This document shows positions 49,301-62,141 of a DNA stretch of 64,000 nt, piece by piece (the first letter of the stretch is position 1; each line of letters starts with the position of its first letter). The stretch comes from Rhynchonema sp. JSB1_4 (Eukaryota; Nematoda; Chromadorea; Monhysterida; Xyalidae). The translations under genes and the position numbers were made by a program. The stretch covers positions 1 to 64,000 of the forward strand of contig JASAMV010002410.1 of NCBI GenBank assembly GCA_030248065.1, written 5' to 3'. The notes under the pieces were generated by a model. It was not told the DNA's origin, did not search any database, and saw nothing but the letters and a program-made list of their open reading frames with translations.

Positions 49301-52300
49301 TGTCTTAATATGCAATTATGATTGATGAAAGGTGTTATGGAGTTATGGAATATTCTTAAAGTTAAGCATAGGAAATACCTTTTGAAGGAACGCTTTTTGT
49401 AGACGGGCTTCATTCAACCAGTAGCATAAAAGTTACCGTATGCTGTAATTTTTGAAATAGAAAATGTAAAAATTCATGCATCACCAACTTCAAAACACAG
49501 TTTCTCTTGAAGTGCACTTACAAAATACCTGTTTCCGGCGGACAAAATTTGTTTGTAACCGATTTGTCATAATAACAACTCAATTTTCACTGTATTGTGC
49601 AAATAAACAACTCCATTACCATTGCATGTGTGGCATTTTGTTGTTCACACCAGAATCGGCTTTACGCTCACCAAAGTGTGCACTTGTCATGGTTGTTAAG
49701 CGGGTAATAACACTAAAATCGTTGGATTGGTGCACAGCCCTATGTTGCAAATGTGCATGACTAACATAACAGACTGTCAACAAAATGTTGGAAGGTTTCA
49801 TGGAAATCTGGGACAGAAATTTGAAAACAGTTTGACACCCAAAAACATTTCGATGTCATTGGTTCCCACTGGACGGGGCATACTAGCCATGAACAGGTTC
49901 AAAAGCGCGTCAATCTTAAAAAATCAACCAAGTTTTCATCCGCGTTTCGAATTTTAGTCCCGTTTTCATTGAAAATCTTGCTGAAACATCGTCATCTGCT
50001 GCACATCACATAGACTACGGTAACACGACGATCCCAACTCCCGGGCGTTGTATAATTTTGCACGCCGCTCAACTGCAATAATAATGTCATTCAGCTGCAT
50101 AGCAGACGGGCAGGTTGTTGCAAACAACCAGGCGCAACATCTTCATCTAATAAACAGCACTTGATGACTCGACTGTGAAAATGTGCGCGCACAAATCGGA
50201 AACGACAGGTAGAGTGGCACATTAAGCAATAAGGTTGTCATCAGGCGTTGTGCGCGATAAACTCTCGAAATCGGGCGCACTGGTAAGCTTCGAGCACAGC
50301 CAGATCTATCAAATAGTTTTGGACGATTTTTCAAAGTCGTAACGAAAAGAGAATTCCCTCAAATTTACAAAATGAGTATGTGATTCCAGCAAAAAATATC
50401 ACAATCGCAAATCCAACGACAATAATAGTATCAAACAAATATCGCATTCAGCTCAATCATGCAAAGCCGCATGCATTTGTACATAACGGTGGAAACACGC
50501 TCAAGGTTACTCTTACTAAACAACCGTATCAAAGTCAGTGCCTTCAGAAAGGTCCCGACCCAGGAAACACTTTTGACAGGTATTAGGAATATAGGCAAGG
50601 TTACGGACATATGAAGTTTGGGCCGATACCGGTAACGGGGTTAGACAGACTTACTACTGCTGGGGCATGTTGATAGATCAATCAGATATAATCACTCTCT
50701 CAATCTTTGGCATGGGATTTGTGCCCCATACATAAGTGCTGGGCATGACTAACGGTGCCTTTCAGATGCCTATCACATTGGTGCACTTTCTGACCTCTCC
50801 AATTGGCGATTTTTTTGCCAAAAACTCTCTCAAAGAGTTTTTCACGTTTCAAAAAAACGCTCATGTAATGGATTCATGGGAAAGTTTAGTAGTGACAGCG
50901 GACAGGCATAGAAAAGCCAGAAATGGCCAAGTTTTTCATGTTAGAGGGAGTGATAATGAATATTTTCCCAGGCGATGAAGACAACTTTTTTCACTCGTGG
51001 GGTTTCAAGAGATCAATACAATAGTAAAACGGGTATTAAGAATTTAACTGCACATTGACTGTCCGAAAACTGTTTTTCACTTCTGACTTTGTAGAAATAC
51101 TGTGGTATCACTCTCGCGCAAGGCGCGAAAAGTTTTTCGTTCTTGTTACGGCTGTCCTTCTCCAAAAAAACGGACGGAGTTTGCACAAATGAGCGTGCAA
51201 TAGGCAGTTATGGCAATCAAATATTCCGATTGGGTTTGCGCGAAAGTTTTTGAGATTTTATTCTAACTTTCCGGGTCCAGACAAAAAATACGCACGGGAA
51301 TACTATTGGAGGAAACTTGTACCCAAGTGAGAAACTGAAAATGTATCAAAACAAATTAAACGATCGAATGTTTGCTTGAGCAATCGTGATACGCACATTT
51401 TACGGCTAAGTTGCATGCTGGTTAAGATAAAAAAATAATGTTAACCGCGTTTCAGATTCAGACCCAGGAACATGGTTCATTCCCTTCGCATCCATGGAGC
51501 CGGAACAAGACCTATAGAACGCCATAAGTCAGTTTGAACTCAATACAGTTCCATAATTTCAAGAACGTTCACTAAATTAGCGTGCAAAACGCATTATGAT
51601 TTTCGCGACCTTGGAATCAAATAAAGTTCGGGCGCCTGTGGGTGGTTAATGTCGGGTATGAAAATCGAATTAGCGCCCGATATGTTTAGTTTACTCGAAA
51701 GAAGATCTTGCTGAAAAGTTAATGAAGTTCATACGCTTCTCAGCTAACAGCCTACAGCACCAACAGCAACTCTGGGTGAAGTCTGCTCTTACGCGTGCAG
51801 CACGCGTGCGGACGCAGGCACGCCTTTGACACCTGCACACACACCACAAGCATAGGAGGCCGAAGGACCACATGTACCACGTGCACAGTGCTGAAGCGGT
51901 CAAATTCGTGCATGCGGTGCAAATTCATCCAAACTTGCAGCTGGTACTGTACGTGTATGCTTTGCTGGAGAATGGAGACACGAAAGAAACATTCAAGGAA
52001 GCCAAAGTTCTGAGCACAACACGCCAAGAGATTAGTAGAAAATGCGTGATAAGCTCACTGAGGTGCCAGCATGTGCTAGGTTTTGCAAGAACCCACACAG
52101 CAGCATCTATAGGAAGTGTTGCTTTGCGCCACTTGCTCGCAACTTTTCTCTTTTATTTCGTTTATGAAAGCATAACACCTTAACTGCATAACTCCAAAAT
52201 AACACCTTAACTGCATTGACATGACGCTATCACGGTGCATTTCATATACAGTATGTGACACCAATAATCGAACGATTAACTTTAATCACATATTCGAACT

Positions 52301-53680
52301 GTCGTAATGCTATAATGTACAAAGCAAACAGTTTATTTTAAAATGTGTTACTAAACCGAAACGATCCCAGCCAGGTGCATGAGCATACAGGTAACGCCTG
52401 TAATTGCACTTGCGCAAATATACAAAGCCTAGCATTTATTTGGTCACGTGCCGCTTTGCTTACACCGATGTGCAACTGTAACAATTTTATGTTACGCACT
52501 TGTGAATATTCATTTTACCAAGGTTCTGGTTACCAAATACTGCTTCTGCTTCCAAATCAGAAACCGTTTTCGTTAAGTCGGAACTTCTTAGCGATTGTGC
52601 GCGTGTTTCACACACTGTGCAGTATTCATTAATCGGATATCAAAGTGAAACGGCGTTAAAGTCAGCCAAACTTTACAACCGGCACATTTTAGGTGCGAGT
52701 AATCTCAAAGCGACTGTGGTGTGGATTGCAATTGTGTTGTCTGATATTGCTGATATTGTCCAACACATTAACGATACATACAATGGTTAAGAGAATAGCC
52801 TCGTCTATCAAATGAACACGCGTCCATCCATGCAAGTTGAATCAATTGATATATTGGTCGCACAATGACTTTATAAGAATTGGTCAAATTTTTTTCCTGA
52901 ATCGTAAAGAGGGAAAGTGACGGGGCAATGACGTTGCGTTGCGTGATCGCACACAAAGCATGTAGTAAAGAGAATGTTTCAGACCTGCGGCAACGTGGTT
53001 GATCTGCTAGATTATTTTTAGCTGAAAATGTTTTGTGAAAATCACAAATAGCACAGTGGTTAAGAGTGACTGAACGTGAAAATCAGGATTGATTTGATGA
53101 ATTCTTATATGGCCATTGTGCGACCAATACCTTCATCCAACTAATAAAACCACCAAAGAAAATGGGCAATTACTCATCTGCCGTTTAATTTCAACCTAAA
53201 ATATAGAAATCCAATGGTGAAATTTATGATGTTCGCTGTGAATCCTTCTGCGCCTGTGGCCGATTAAAAGACCCTAATTTTATTGGTCGATGATTGATTG
53301 CTTTTTGATTGGCGATATTTTTAAATTGACGTTGTCAATTTAACCGATCGGCGGTCATTATCAACCTGTATAATATGATTGAACTATGCCTTTGCGTCTT
53401 TCTTTCCATACCTGTTTTCTAGACCAACGGTGGACTACAGACTTTACGTTGCAGTACAATTTTTTAATTACTATTCAAGGTCCATTTGCAAATCAATCTG
53501 ACAAAAAGTTTTATCCAGCTGCGCAACAAGTGTAGCATGCAATGTGGAAGAAATATTTTTGAAGGGCATCAAATTGAGTATCGTGATGATCTTACTCCGT
53601 GACAAAGCTTTTAATAATGGGCAGAGTCGCAGTCCGAATTTAGTCAAATCACGTCTTGATCTCAAATTCAAATCTCAGAG
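46317..53680. other. 7.4-kb gene-poor region
   Basis: It lies upstream of kal-1 and downstream of the activin-receptor-like gene. ORFs are short (up to about 110 codons), without family motifs. A copy of the 21-bp motif lies at 47997-48017. An isolated small exon could have been missed. Confidence 0.5.
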
Positions 53681-55693
53681 TTAATCCAAATATTCCGAGT
53701 TTTTATGATCGTCATCTCTGGCCGTGATCAACTCATCATCGGTGTTTGTGGTGGACGGCTGAAACATCACAGTCTTCACTTTATGTGTCATCTTTGTTCT
53801 GTTGTCCGCCGTCGTGTTTCGTGTTCGCGAGAATGAGAATGACGAAGTTGGTGTTTCTTGATCGTCTTGAATCTCGTCTTCCAACTGTTTCATTCGCTGT
53901 TGTGACATTCGCATTTCGTCGGTGTTGGTTTCCTTGTCCGACTTTGCTTTGGCTGACGTTGACGCAGTTCGGTGCTGAAAGATGGTTCGCTTCATTAATT
54001 AGTCGATTGAATAAGTGATCCATCTATTTAATTAGATCGATCGATCAATCGATTGATTCGATTAATGGATTGCTTGTTCACTCACGGCCGCCAAAAGTTT
54101 GTTGTATTCTTTGCTGACGAGATAGAGCGCCACACCGATTGCGATTGACGCGACGAGCAGCAGCAGGGTGGTTGCGCCCAACACAAACGTCAAGATTTTG
54201 AACGACGTGGGAATCTGCGAATGAAACATTGATTTCAAACGCGTCTTCTCGATCTGGTTTCAGGGAATGCTCACTTTATGCGCTGGTTCGTCGGTTTCAA
54301 AGTGTGGATTCCGTTGTTGCATGGAGCGAGTGGACACATTTGGCAGGAATGCATTGAATGACAACAATGAATGTTCGTTACAGTCGCCCTCGCAGCAACA
54401 GTACCGACCAGCGGGTTGACCCTGAATTGGAAAGGCCAGTTGGACAAAATATTTCATTGCTGATTCAGGTCGTTATCATTGTTTAGGCCGGCAAATGAGC
54501 CGAAACAGTAGCCACCGATACACACACAAGAATTTTTACAAATATTTTTATCAAATCTGGCTATGTAACTAGCCTTTGCCGGACTGAGCTCATGCCACGA
54601 ACATCGAACCGTTCTGGCGGGTGATGATGATACCTGAAACATCACAACCTTTGTGCGGTTGAAATGCCGATTTGGGCTCACTTTATGTGAAACATCACAC
54701 ACCTGCATTTGCCATCCTGTCGCTTGCGTGCATAAAAGGTCGGCATTGATGCATTTGGTGGTCAACTGGTTGGAGTTTGGTCCGAGCGTTTGCGGTGGAC
54801 GCAGGTAGTGCCTTCCGCCAAGCGTTAGATTGGTTGTGGATGGAATTCTGAAAAATTTATAAAGCTTATGTTTATTCTTTATGTTGTCATTTGTAGCACA
54901 GATACTCAAAGTTCAACAACCACAATGAGATTCGCTCAGCAGGAAACGCAACTCACGTGATTGGCATTCCGCTGGCAACAACCAGTTCAATTTTCGACAC
55001 TTTTTTCCCGATCAACCCGCGGCTGCTCGTATCAATCGCCAATTTCAATCGCATTTCAGTGAGCAAACCGTCGAAATTCAAATTTCCGATCGTTGTTTTT
55101 GTTTGGAATCTGGTGAAAAATATAGAACTAAATACATATGTACATGTACTTGTATCACATTCAAACTGATGATGCTTTGGTGCACCCATGGGTGCGTGGA
55201 TGGCAAAATTTGAAGCCTGCAAGCTGTAAGAACAACATATACCGTTTATAGTTATCAATTTGTGTCTCCGACGCCGTTTGTTCCAGTTCCAATATTTCTT
55301 GATGCATCAGGCCACGGGCACCAAAAAAGGCCACAGTCAACGTGGTACCACCGGTCAATTGGGGATCGTTTTCGGTGTAGAGTTGAAGGTGGAATGGTTG
55401 ATTTGCTGGAATACAACCGAATAAAGTTTGGAAGTTTTAACCGCATCCGCCGACCGTCATTTTTATGGTTGGGTGGCCTGAGACAAAATGTGCCCAATCC
55501 ACCCAAGCTATGAAACTACAAACTGTTTCTCACCAGCGTGGTTTCCACTCAGGCCCGAAATATCGCTGTGCGTCACACAGGCTTCTTGGTCTCCACAGTG
55601 CCTCTTCATACAATTGGTGAAATAATGGTGATTATCGGATAATTGAATAATGGACATCGAGATTAGCAGAAGGTGTGGCCGCATTATTGTCAT
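53681..55693 (-). CDS. Single-pass membrane protein with three-finger (activin-receptor-like) ectodomain, no kinase
   Basis: Exons, 5' to 3': 55693-55534, 55405-55243, 55223-55167, 55109-54957, 54847-54703, 54633-54526, 54421-54275, 54214-54086, 53974-53681; about 451 residues. A leader (MTIMRPHLLLISMSIIQLSD) opens an ectodomain with an unassigned beta-rich part (LTGGTTLTVAFFGARGL), then KCINADLLCTQATGW, VRCSWHELSP and GRYCCCEGDCNEHS. The CCC and CN spacing recalls activin/TGF-beta receptor and Ly-6 three-finger folds, with three residues between CCC and CN. One TM segment (KILTFVLGATTLLLLVASIA plus GVALYLV, about residues 315-345) precedes a cytosolic tail of about 105 residues rich in Ser, Thr, Asp and Gln. 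No kinase domain fits before the stop. It could act as a decoy or co-receptor, by analogy with BAMBI, but that is inference. The exon 6 donor is uncertain. Confidence 0.75.
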
Positions 55694-58397
55694 GATGATT
55701 TTGGCCTAATCGTGTTTTTAAAATGCGATGGTCAATGGAAAATGAATGACTATTGCGGTCGATATCAAACTTGGTGGTCGGATGTGATCGGATCGGATCT
55801 GACTCAGTAGCCACATCACATCACTGTGATCGGACTATGTAGGTAGTTAGATCGCATCAATGTTCGTTAGCATTTTGTTCACGTCTTTTTTCTTCATACC
55901 TCGACAACCGTTCATTGCGAATCAGGGCATTTTTGCGCTTGTATGTCGGCCAAGCCTTGGTATGGATATCGGGTTTCGGGGTTCCGTTTGTTTCCGAGCT
56001 TTTGGTTATGTCACAACAACACTCGAGTTTTTTTACACACTTTATAAGCATTTGCAAAATTGAACATTGCCAGGTAGGTATTGTACAGTACCCCTGATGG
56101 CGTTAAACTTCCTTCGGTCAGCATTATTCATTCATCAAGCGAGACGTAAACCCTTTAGTAACACCACCACCAAGAAGCCCTCGATGTGTACTGTGTACAA
56201 AGTATACATCTACTTATGTACGTACACCTAAATGTTTCGCGACAGCCATCCACCAAGTAAAAAATGTCACTGGTGAGCTAATTTGCCATTTTTGAGCCAC
56301 ATGATAGATACCTAACCTACCTAGCACGGGTACAAACTGCTCCTACCACGAAGGCAAGAAGACAACACGATAAAAATTGATTGTTTTTGCAATGAATCCC
56401 AACACCGTTGCTCACTCGTCCTCGCAAAGTTTGTCGCAAAGTTACGCAGTAAGAGTTAGGCAATTTGCTGCGCAGTTTGAGATGAACCAATGAAAAGTCT
56501 GTGCCGGCCTCTGAAAATGAGTCTAACGTGAGACCCCCGCACAGCACTTTCAACGCAACAGAAGAGGTACACAAGGTATACATTGGCGAGGCAACCAAAG
56601 CTGGCTCATCACTCGTAATGTTGTCAGTCCACTTAGTTACCCACTGACATACTTTTGGGCCCAAATTCCACTTTAAGGTGGTCCCAGAACTTCTGCGACG
56701 GTCCATGTACCGGGTTTCAGTACAATTGTTGACGAACATGAACCATAAACGATATCCTGCCGTAAAATTTTAACGGCTCGTGGTTCGTACGTGGGGGAGG
56801 GTTGCCCTATCTTCGCTACGGCCCTAATGGCCCGTTTCAGTTGTTTTTGTTCGTTAGTGGCAGAAACTGTTCCAAATGGCCCACATTATGCTGATTCATA
56901 ATGCTCTCGTGCCGAAAGAAACACGAAAGGTAATGTGCTGAAAACCTACCAAATACGCCCAAACGTTTCCAACTGTAATGTGAATGTCAATAGAATAGCC
57001 CAAAGGGCACCCTTGGTAGAATTCGGAACCCGGTATTTTCAATGTTTCCGGTTGTAATTTACACCGCGGGTCAATGTGTTTCTGCGAGCGGTGACACTGC
57101 ATTATTCGTCTGGGCCACACTCTGCGCTCCATTGCAAACTGACATTTTCGTCGGACGTGCTTGTTCACAGTTTGTGACCGCTGACATCGAAACCTCGCAT
57201 TCATACATTTTTATATGTCAAGAGGTCCTTGTTGAAGTCGAGTTCCATCAAATGTACCTGGACTGAAACCAGTAACCTTACAGTGACCTTATATGCACCT
57301 CAAAGTCTGTGTGGTCGCGGGGGTGAGAAATGAATCGGGCGCTAATGTGATACCTTTTTATGCGGTCGCAGTCAGCTGGCCGACCAAGAATTATTGTTTT
57401 TCTTATACTTCCCCGCCATTGCCAACCATTTTTCGTACACTTTTTTACACTGTGGTCGAAAAGTTCAACACTCAGAGTTTGGCCTTTGGTATTTTGTGGA
57501 GAACAGAAGTGCAAGAAACGGGTTTTGTTGTTGAGAACTATACAGTAAAATTATGGTACAGATTCCGTGTCAATTTAAAAAAATTACAGTATGAGATAGG
57601 TTCCTGTTTTGACTCATTACGTCACCGTTGTCGTGTAGCTTGGCACGATTTAGGGCTCATTGTTGTTGTCACCTAAATGTGATTGACGTGTTTATAAGTT
57701 ACGCTTCAACGACACGCCAAGTGTGCAGCCCAGTCTGCTGCTTCTGTGAAAGTTGGAATTTGAGCCCCGTGCAGACTTCCGGAATGCTGAGCTCAGGATC
57801 TCGGTTTTGTGTCATGTTGCATGAAATATTCATTTTCACTCATTTTGTGAGAGTACTTTGCTGCTTAAACCTAACGAACTTATAATTGAAAAAAAATCGG
57901 CCTGAAAATTTTCGGTTTTCAACTGTATACGTTTTGATTGTGCATAATTTTGTTGGTCCTATAATACAGTACATTTTAGTTTCTTTGACATATGCAGCTT
58001 TAATCTCGACAACGCATCAGACTTCTGTTTTGCCGAAAACACTCATTTTACAGCGACTGTATGTGCGTATCAAACGCAAAACGTCTCTTTAGACTACACC
58101 GTTCATCTAATTTTAGCAGAACTGATCCATTTTTATCGTGCAACATTTTATTTACCGTCATAAAATCGTAAGCTGTAGAAGCGTGCGGGATTAGGAACCG
58201 GATTGCTCCCGTCTTGGGAATAGGGCCATCCTGTCTGGGAATGGATCTAGCAAAACAACATAAGTCCAACACCCAAACAGGTATGCACCTGCGCCACCTG
58301 GTGCTGTATAGTACTACTTCGATTTCAGACGAATCACAGCAAAACCAACAGTTTCGTATCCAGCGCGCACTATTTTCCTCGAGTGTTCGTGTTGAAA
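55694..58397. other. Divergent intergenic region, no gene recognised
   Basis: It separates the start codons of the activin-receptor-like gene (-) and the receptor-channel gene (+), so both promoters should lie here. Unsupported ORFs include 56317-56739 (-, 140 codons) and 57293-57676 (+, 127 codons), neither with a family motif. Confidence 0.55.
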
Positions 58398-61300
58398 ATG
58401 GATCATTTGATGATCCTGATCGCTCTGATCACTCTCTACTCGCCGATATTCATCAATTGCGATCTGATCGAGCGTAAATTGTACGCCAAATTAATGAAAG
58501 ATTACGAACCATTGGAAAGGCCAGCCGAGAACAGCTCGTCGGCCGTTGTCATCAAATTGGGTGTGTCGCTGCAACAGTTGATTGACATGGTGAGTCGATG
58601 GGCTTGATTGACATGTTTATTTATATATACGATATTAAAATTATCCTTTTTGCACAGTTACAATTTTCCAAGCTATGTATATGTATGTACCTCATTGCAG
58701 GACGAACAAAACCAAATTCTAATGATCAATGCGTGGTTGAATTACGTGAGTTGCTATCACCGGAACCACCCACTTGGGCTGGCTGCACTGCTGAATGTCA
58801 GATGTAAAACGGTGATTTCCTTGAAATTCAGGAATGGCAAGACTACAACATGAAATGGGAACCGATTGAATACGGTAACATAACGGACGTGCGCTTTCCG
58901 GCCGGACAGTTGTGGAAACCCGACGTGCTGCTTTACAACAGGTATAACATAAACGCACTTGGAAGTAAATTGTCCGATTTACGCTTATTTTTTGTTGCTT
59001 AGCAGGTTATCCTTCGGCTTCACCATAAAAAAAACAACAGAAACCTCCGAAATTTAGCGTCGATCCAACTTTCGGAGGGTAAACTCACGAAAACATCATG
59101 CTTCTTCACCCGCATTATCTTTGTTACCATATTTCGTTCGTGCGTTGTCGTGAACCTGCATTGCACTTTACTGTAGTCATAGCCAGCCAGCGCACGCAGC
59201 ACTTCACTTTTCATGATGACATTCTGAAAATGTTTTTTTTTTAATTTTTAAATTTTAAATTTTTTTGACAGTTTTTTTAAATTTTTTGCAATTTCTCTTG
59301 CTATACAGTGTTGATGCCAACTTCGATTCCACCTATCAAACAAATATGGTCGTTTACTCGGGTGGCACCATCAATTGGATTCCGCCGGGCATTTTCAAAA
59401 TTGCATGCAAGATTGACATCACATATTATCCGTTTGATGAACAGCTGTGTTACTTGAAGGTGGAGTTATCTTTTTTTTGAAAACCATTCCAGAACTATTT
59501 TTTGATCCATTTAGTTCGGCTCGTGGACGTACGACGGCACCAAACTGGATCTGCAAGCGTCGAGCTTCGATCTTTCTGACTACCAGGAGAACGGAGAATG
59601 GTTTCTGGCCGGTTGGTGGTTTTGGCTTTTGTACTGACGATCACCTGGTGCACCCTAAATGTGTGATTATCGTGTCGTAAAAAAAGAGAAAAATTAGTCC
59701 GCAAGACACCAGCCAATCAAAACGCACGCCATAATCCAGAAACTATCGTGAATCGGAGCGAGAAGTTCTACGATTGTTGTCCCGAGCCATATCCGGACCT
59801 GAAGTTCTTCATCCGCATGCGTCGACGCACGTTGTATTTCGGTTTCAACTTGATTCTGCCGAGCACCCTGATTACGTTTATGACCACGCTCGGATTCCTA
59901 CTGCCACCGGATGCCGGAGAGAAGATTACACTACGTTCGTTCTTGTTGACTCCGTAATATTCTGAACATTTTTTCTTATTCAGAGTGTGCCACATGATTA
60001 ATTTTTTTCCAGAAATCACTGTCATGCTGTCAATCTGTTTTTTCCTCAACATGTTGTCCAATATGGTGCCGCCGACGTCGGAAGCCGTGCCGCTTTTAGG
60101 TAAAAAAATAAAAACTTATTGCAAAAAAGTGTATTGCCATCACGATTTTTCAGGTGTATTTTTCTCATCGTGCATGGTGATAGTGTCGGGTTCGGTCGTG
60201 TTTACAGTGTGGGTGCTCAACATGCATTATCGAACATCGGATACGCACGAAATGGGCAGAATGGTCGGTTACGGTAGATTTGTCTACTTTTCTGTCTTTA
60301 TTTATCAGGCCCAATGAGGCACATCACCACGCCAATGGGCATGATAACAAACTCGTGACGAATCTTGAATTGTAAAGATGACCAGACCAACACCAAAGCC
60401 CACACGCTACTGTTATCGTGCCGTGCCCATTTAAGCCTGGGTATTATACCGACCTACATACATTCCATTCGTGCTGGTGGACAACTGTTACCCAGAACAT
60501 TGGAGCCACACATGTAAATCAGTCAGCCTCAAATTTCTACAGTTAATCCACTCAATCAATTGCAGACCAAAGTCCTTCTGCTGAACTGGTTCCCGTGGTT
60601 TCTGCTGATGGAGCGACCGGGCACGACATTCAGCTGGAAGACCATGCCGCCGTTGGTCACCATAAAGCCGGAGGACAACAGCGAAAGTCTGTTGAGGAAC
60701 ATACGTGCCTGCGATGAAAAGGATAATGACAGGTCAGCCGCGCTCAATTGTGCGATGTTTCACACTGAATGACAAATGCTCCATTTGTGCGAACCAGTAC
60801 AAGTGTGAAGAAATGTTTAGACATCGGCATTTATCGTTGGACTTGGAGCAACGCATAAGTCGATGTCTCAAATTGCTGTCCACCAGTGATTCGCATATCA
60901 ACTTGGGTCAACAGGCGACTATACTGATGTTGCAACGGATATACACGCAGTTGAAGGTTGGTCGGGGCGGGGAAACATGAAAGAAGGTGTTACTTATGTT
61001 TAGTCGATATCAAGTCGAACACGCAAAAAATAACCCCTTCGTCTCACTTGTGGTGCCAAACCCTGGCCAGAAATTTTTCAGTTGTCTTGTTGTCTGCTGA
61101 ATTGATGATCTCAGCGTTCTGATCTACACCACCACTATGGGTGATGTTTTCGAAACGGTGTAAAGGTCAGTTGGGCGTAAAGGTCGGTGGAAAGCTCGGT
61201 CGACAGCTCAGTGTGATGGACCTCGGTGTAAACTTGAAACATTCCACGTTAATAACAGGCTATGTTTCACGTTTACACCGAGCTACGCCGACCGAGCTTT

Positions 61301-61762
61301 CTACCGAACTTTACACCGACCTTTACGCCCAACTGACCTTTACACCGTTTCGAAAATTCCACCCTATGTATACTCACTTTTGCGGAAAATGTTTCGAAGT
61401 GTCCTTTAATTGGCATGAGATAAATGCAGCGGTCGTTTCGCACGTATGTGTAGCAAAGTAATCAAAACCTAATGATCAAAAGAAACACATGCCAAACGTT
61501 CTGTCAATTTTACATCAGTCAGTGAATGTGACCATTGATCATCATCAGCACTTAGTCCCTGATTCATCAAGGCACAACCTATCGTGTGATGTTTCAGTTC
61601 ATAACGAATCGTATGGCCGACCAAGACGAAGACGATCAAGCGGTGGCTGAATGGCAATTTGCAGCGATGGTTGTTGACCGACTGTGTTTAGTGTTCATGA
61701 CACTTTGTATCATTATATCCATTGCCTACATTTACTACGCCGCCCCCTATCTGTTTGCGTAG
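58398..61762 (+). CDS. Nicotinic acetylcholine receptor subunit, alpha type (Cys-loop cation channel)
   Basis: Exons: 58398-58589, 58701-58745, 58832-58941, 59309-59459, 59515-59611, 59740-59934, 60013-60099, 60154-60263, 60566 to about 60686, about 60811-60956, 61598-61762. A signal peptide ([20 protein letters not shown]) leads into [17 protein letters not shown] and the WKPDVLLYN loop. The Cys-loop is [15 protein letters not shown]. The adjacent pair in [11 protein letters not shown] (about residues 211-212) marks an alpha-type ligand-binding subunit. TM1 is followed by [17 protein letters not shown] (cation-type TM2) and [14 protein letters not shown]3, a cytoplasmic loop and TM4 ([19 protein letters not shown]) complete the channel. 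The TM3-TM4 loop changes frame between 60690 and 60810. An intron of 106 or 124 nt ending at 60810 restores it; otherwise this is a frameshift. Confidence 0.92.
61139..61364. mobile_element. Nearly palindromic MITE in the last receptor intron
   Basis: The left half runs GGGTGATGTTTTCGAAACGG and the right half ends CCGTTTCGAAAATTCCACCC. The inverted repeat continues through GTGTAAAGGTCAGTTGGGCG and covers most of the 226 bp. TAT flanks both ends (61136-61138 and 61365-61367), a possible 3-bp duplication. There is no ORF. Confidence 0.85.
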
Positions 61763-62141
61763 TTTTATTATTGTGTGATTGTTTTATGTCTTTACCTTGA
61801 TTTATTTTTCTCTTCATTTTTCTACATCGTTTCTCTTCTCTGTGCCAGCCACCAACCCGCGTGAATCTTTCATATTGTTCCTGTTTATTGCTGTGCATAT
61901 GTACCTCATAAAACGATCCACATTTTTTATATTTTTTTAAATGTGAAATTGCAGACAGCTTGTACAAAAAGCGACGGAAATCACGAAAAAACAGCACATC
62001 AGCTGAGATTGCAGAATAGAAAATTTCATATCACACCATTATTCTGATCAAAAATAATCAAAACTCAACAGAATGCGGATGATAAAAGCAGCGAGAATAT
62101 CAAATCGTGTAAGCGAAGAAAATCAAAGCCCGAGAAATTGT
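61763..62141. other. Convergent intergenic region
   Basis: It holds the 3' UTRs of the receptor gene and of the minus-strand YeeE/YedE-type gene. AT-rich, without a clear exon. Confidence 0.6.

Noticed and set aside
56317..56739. 140-residue minus-strand ORF
   Set aside because: No motif, signal peptide or splice support; probably chance in a 2.7-kb spacer.
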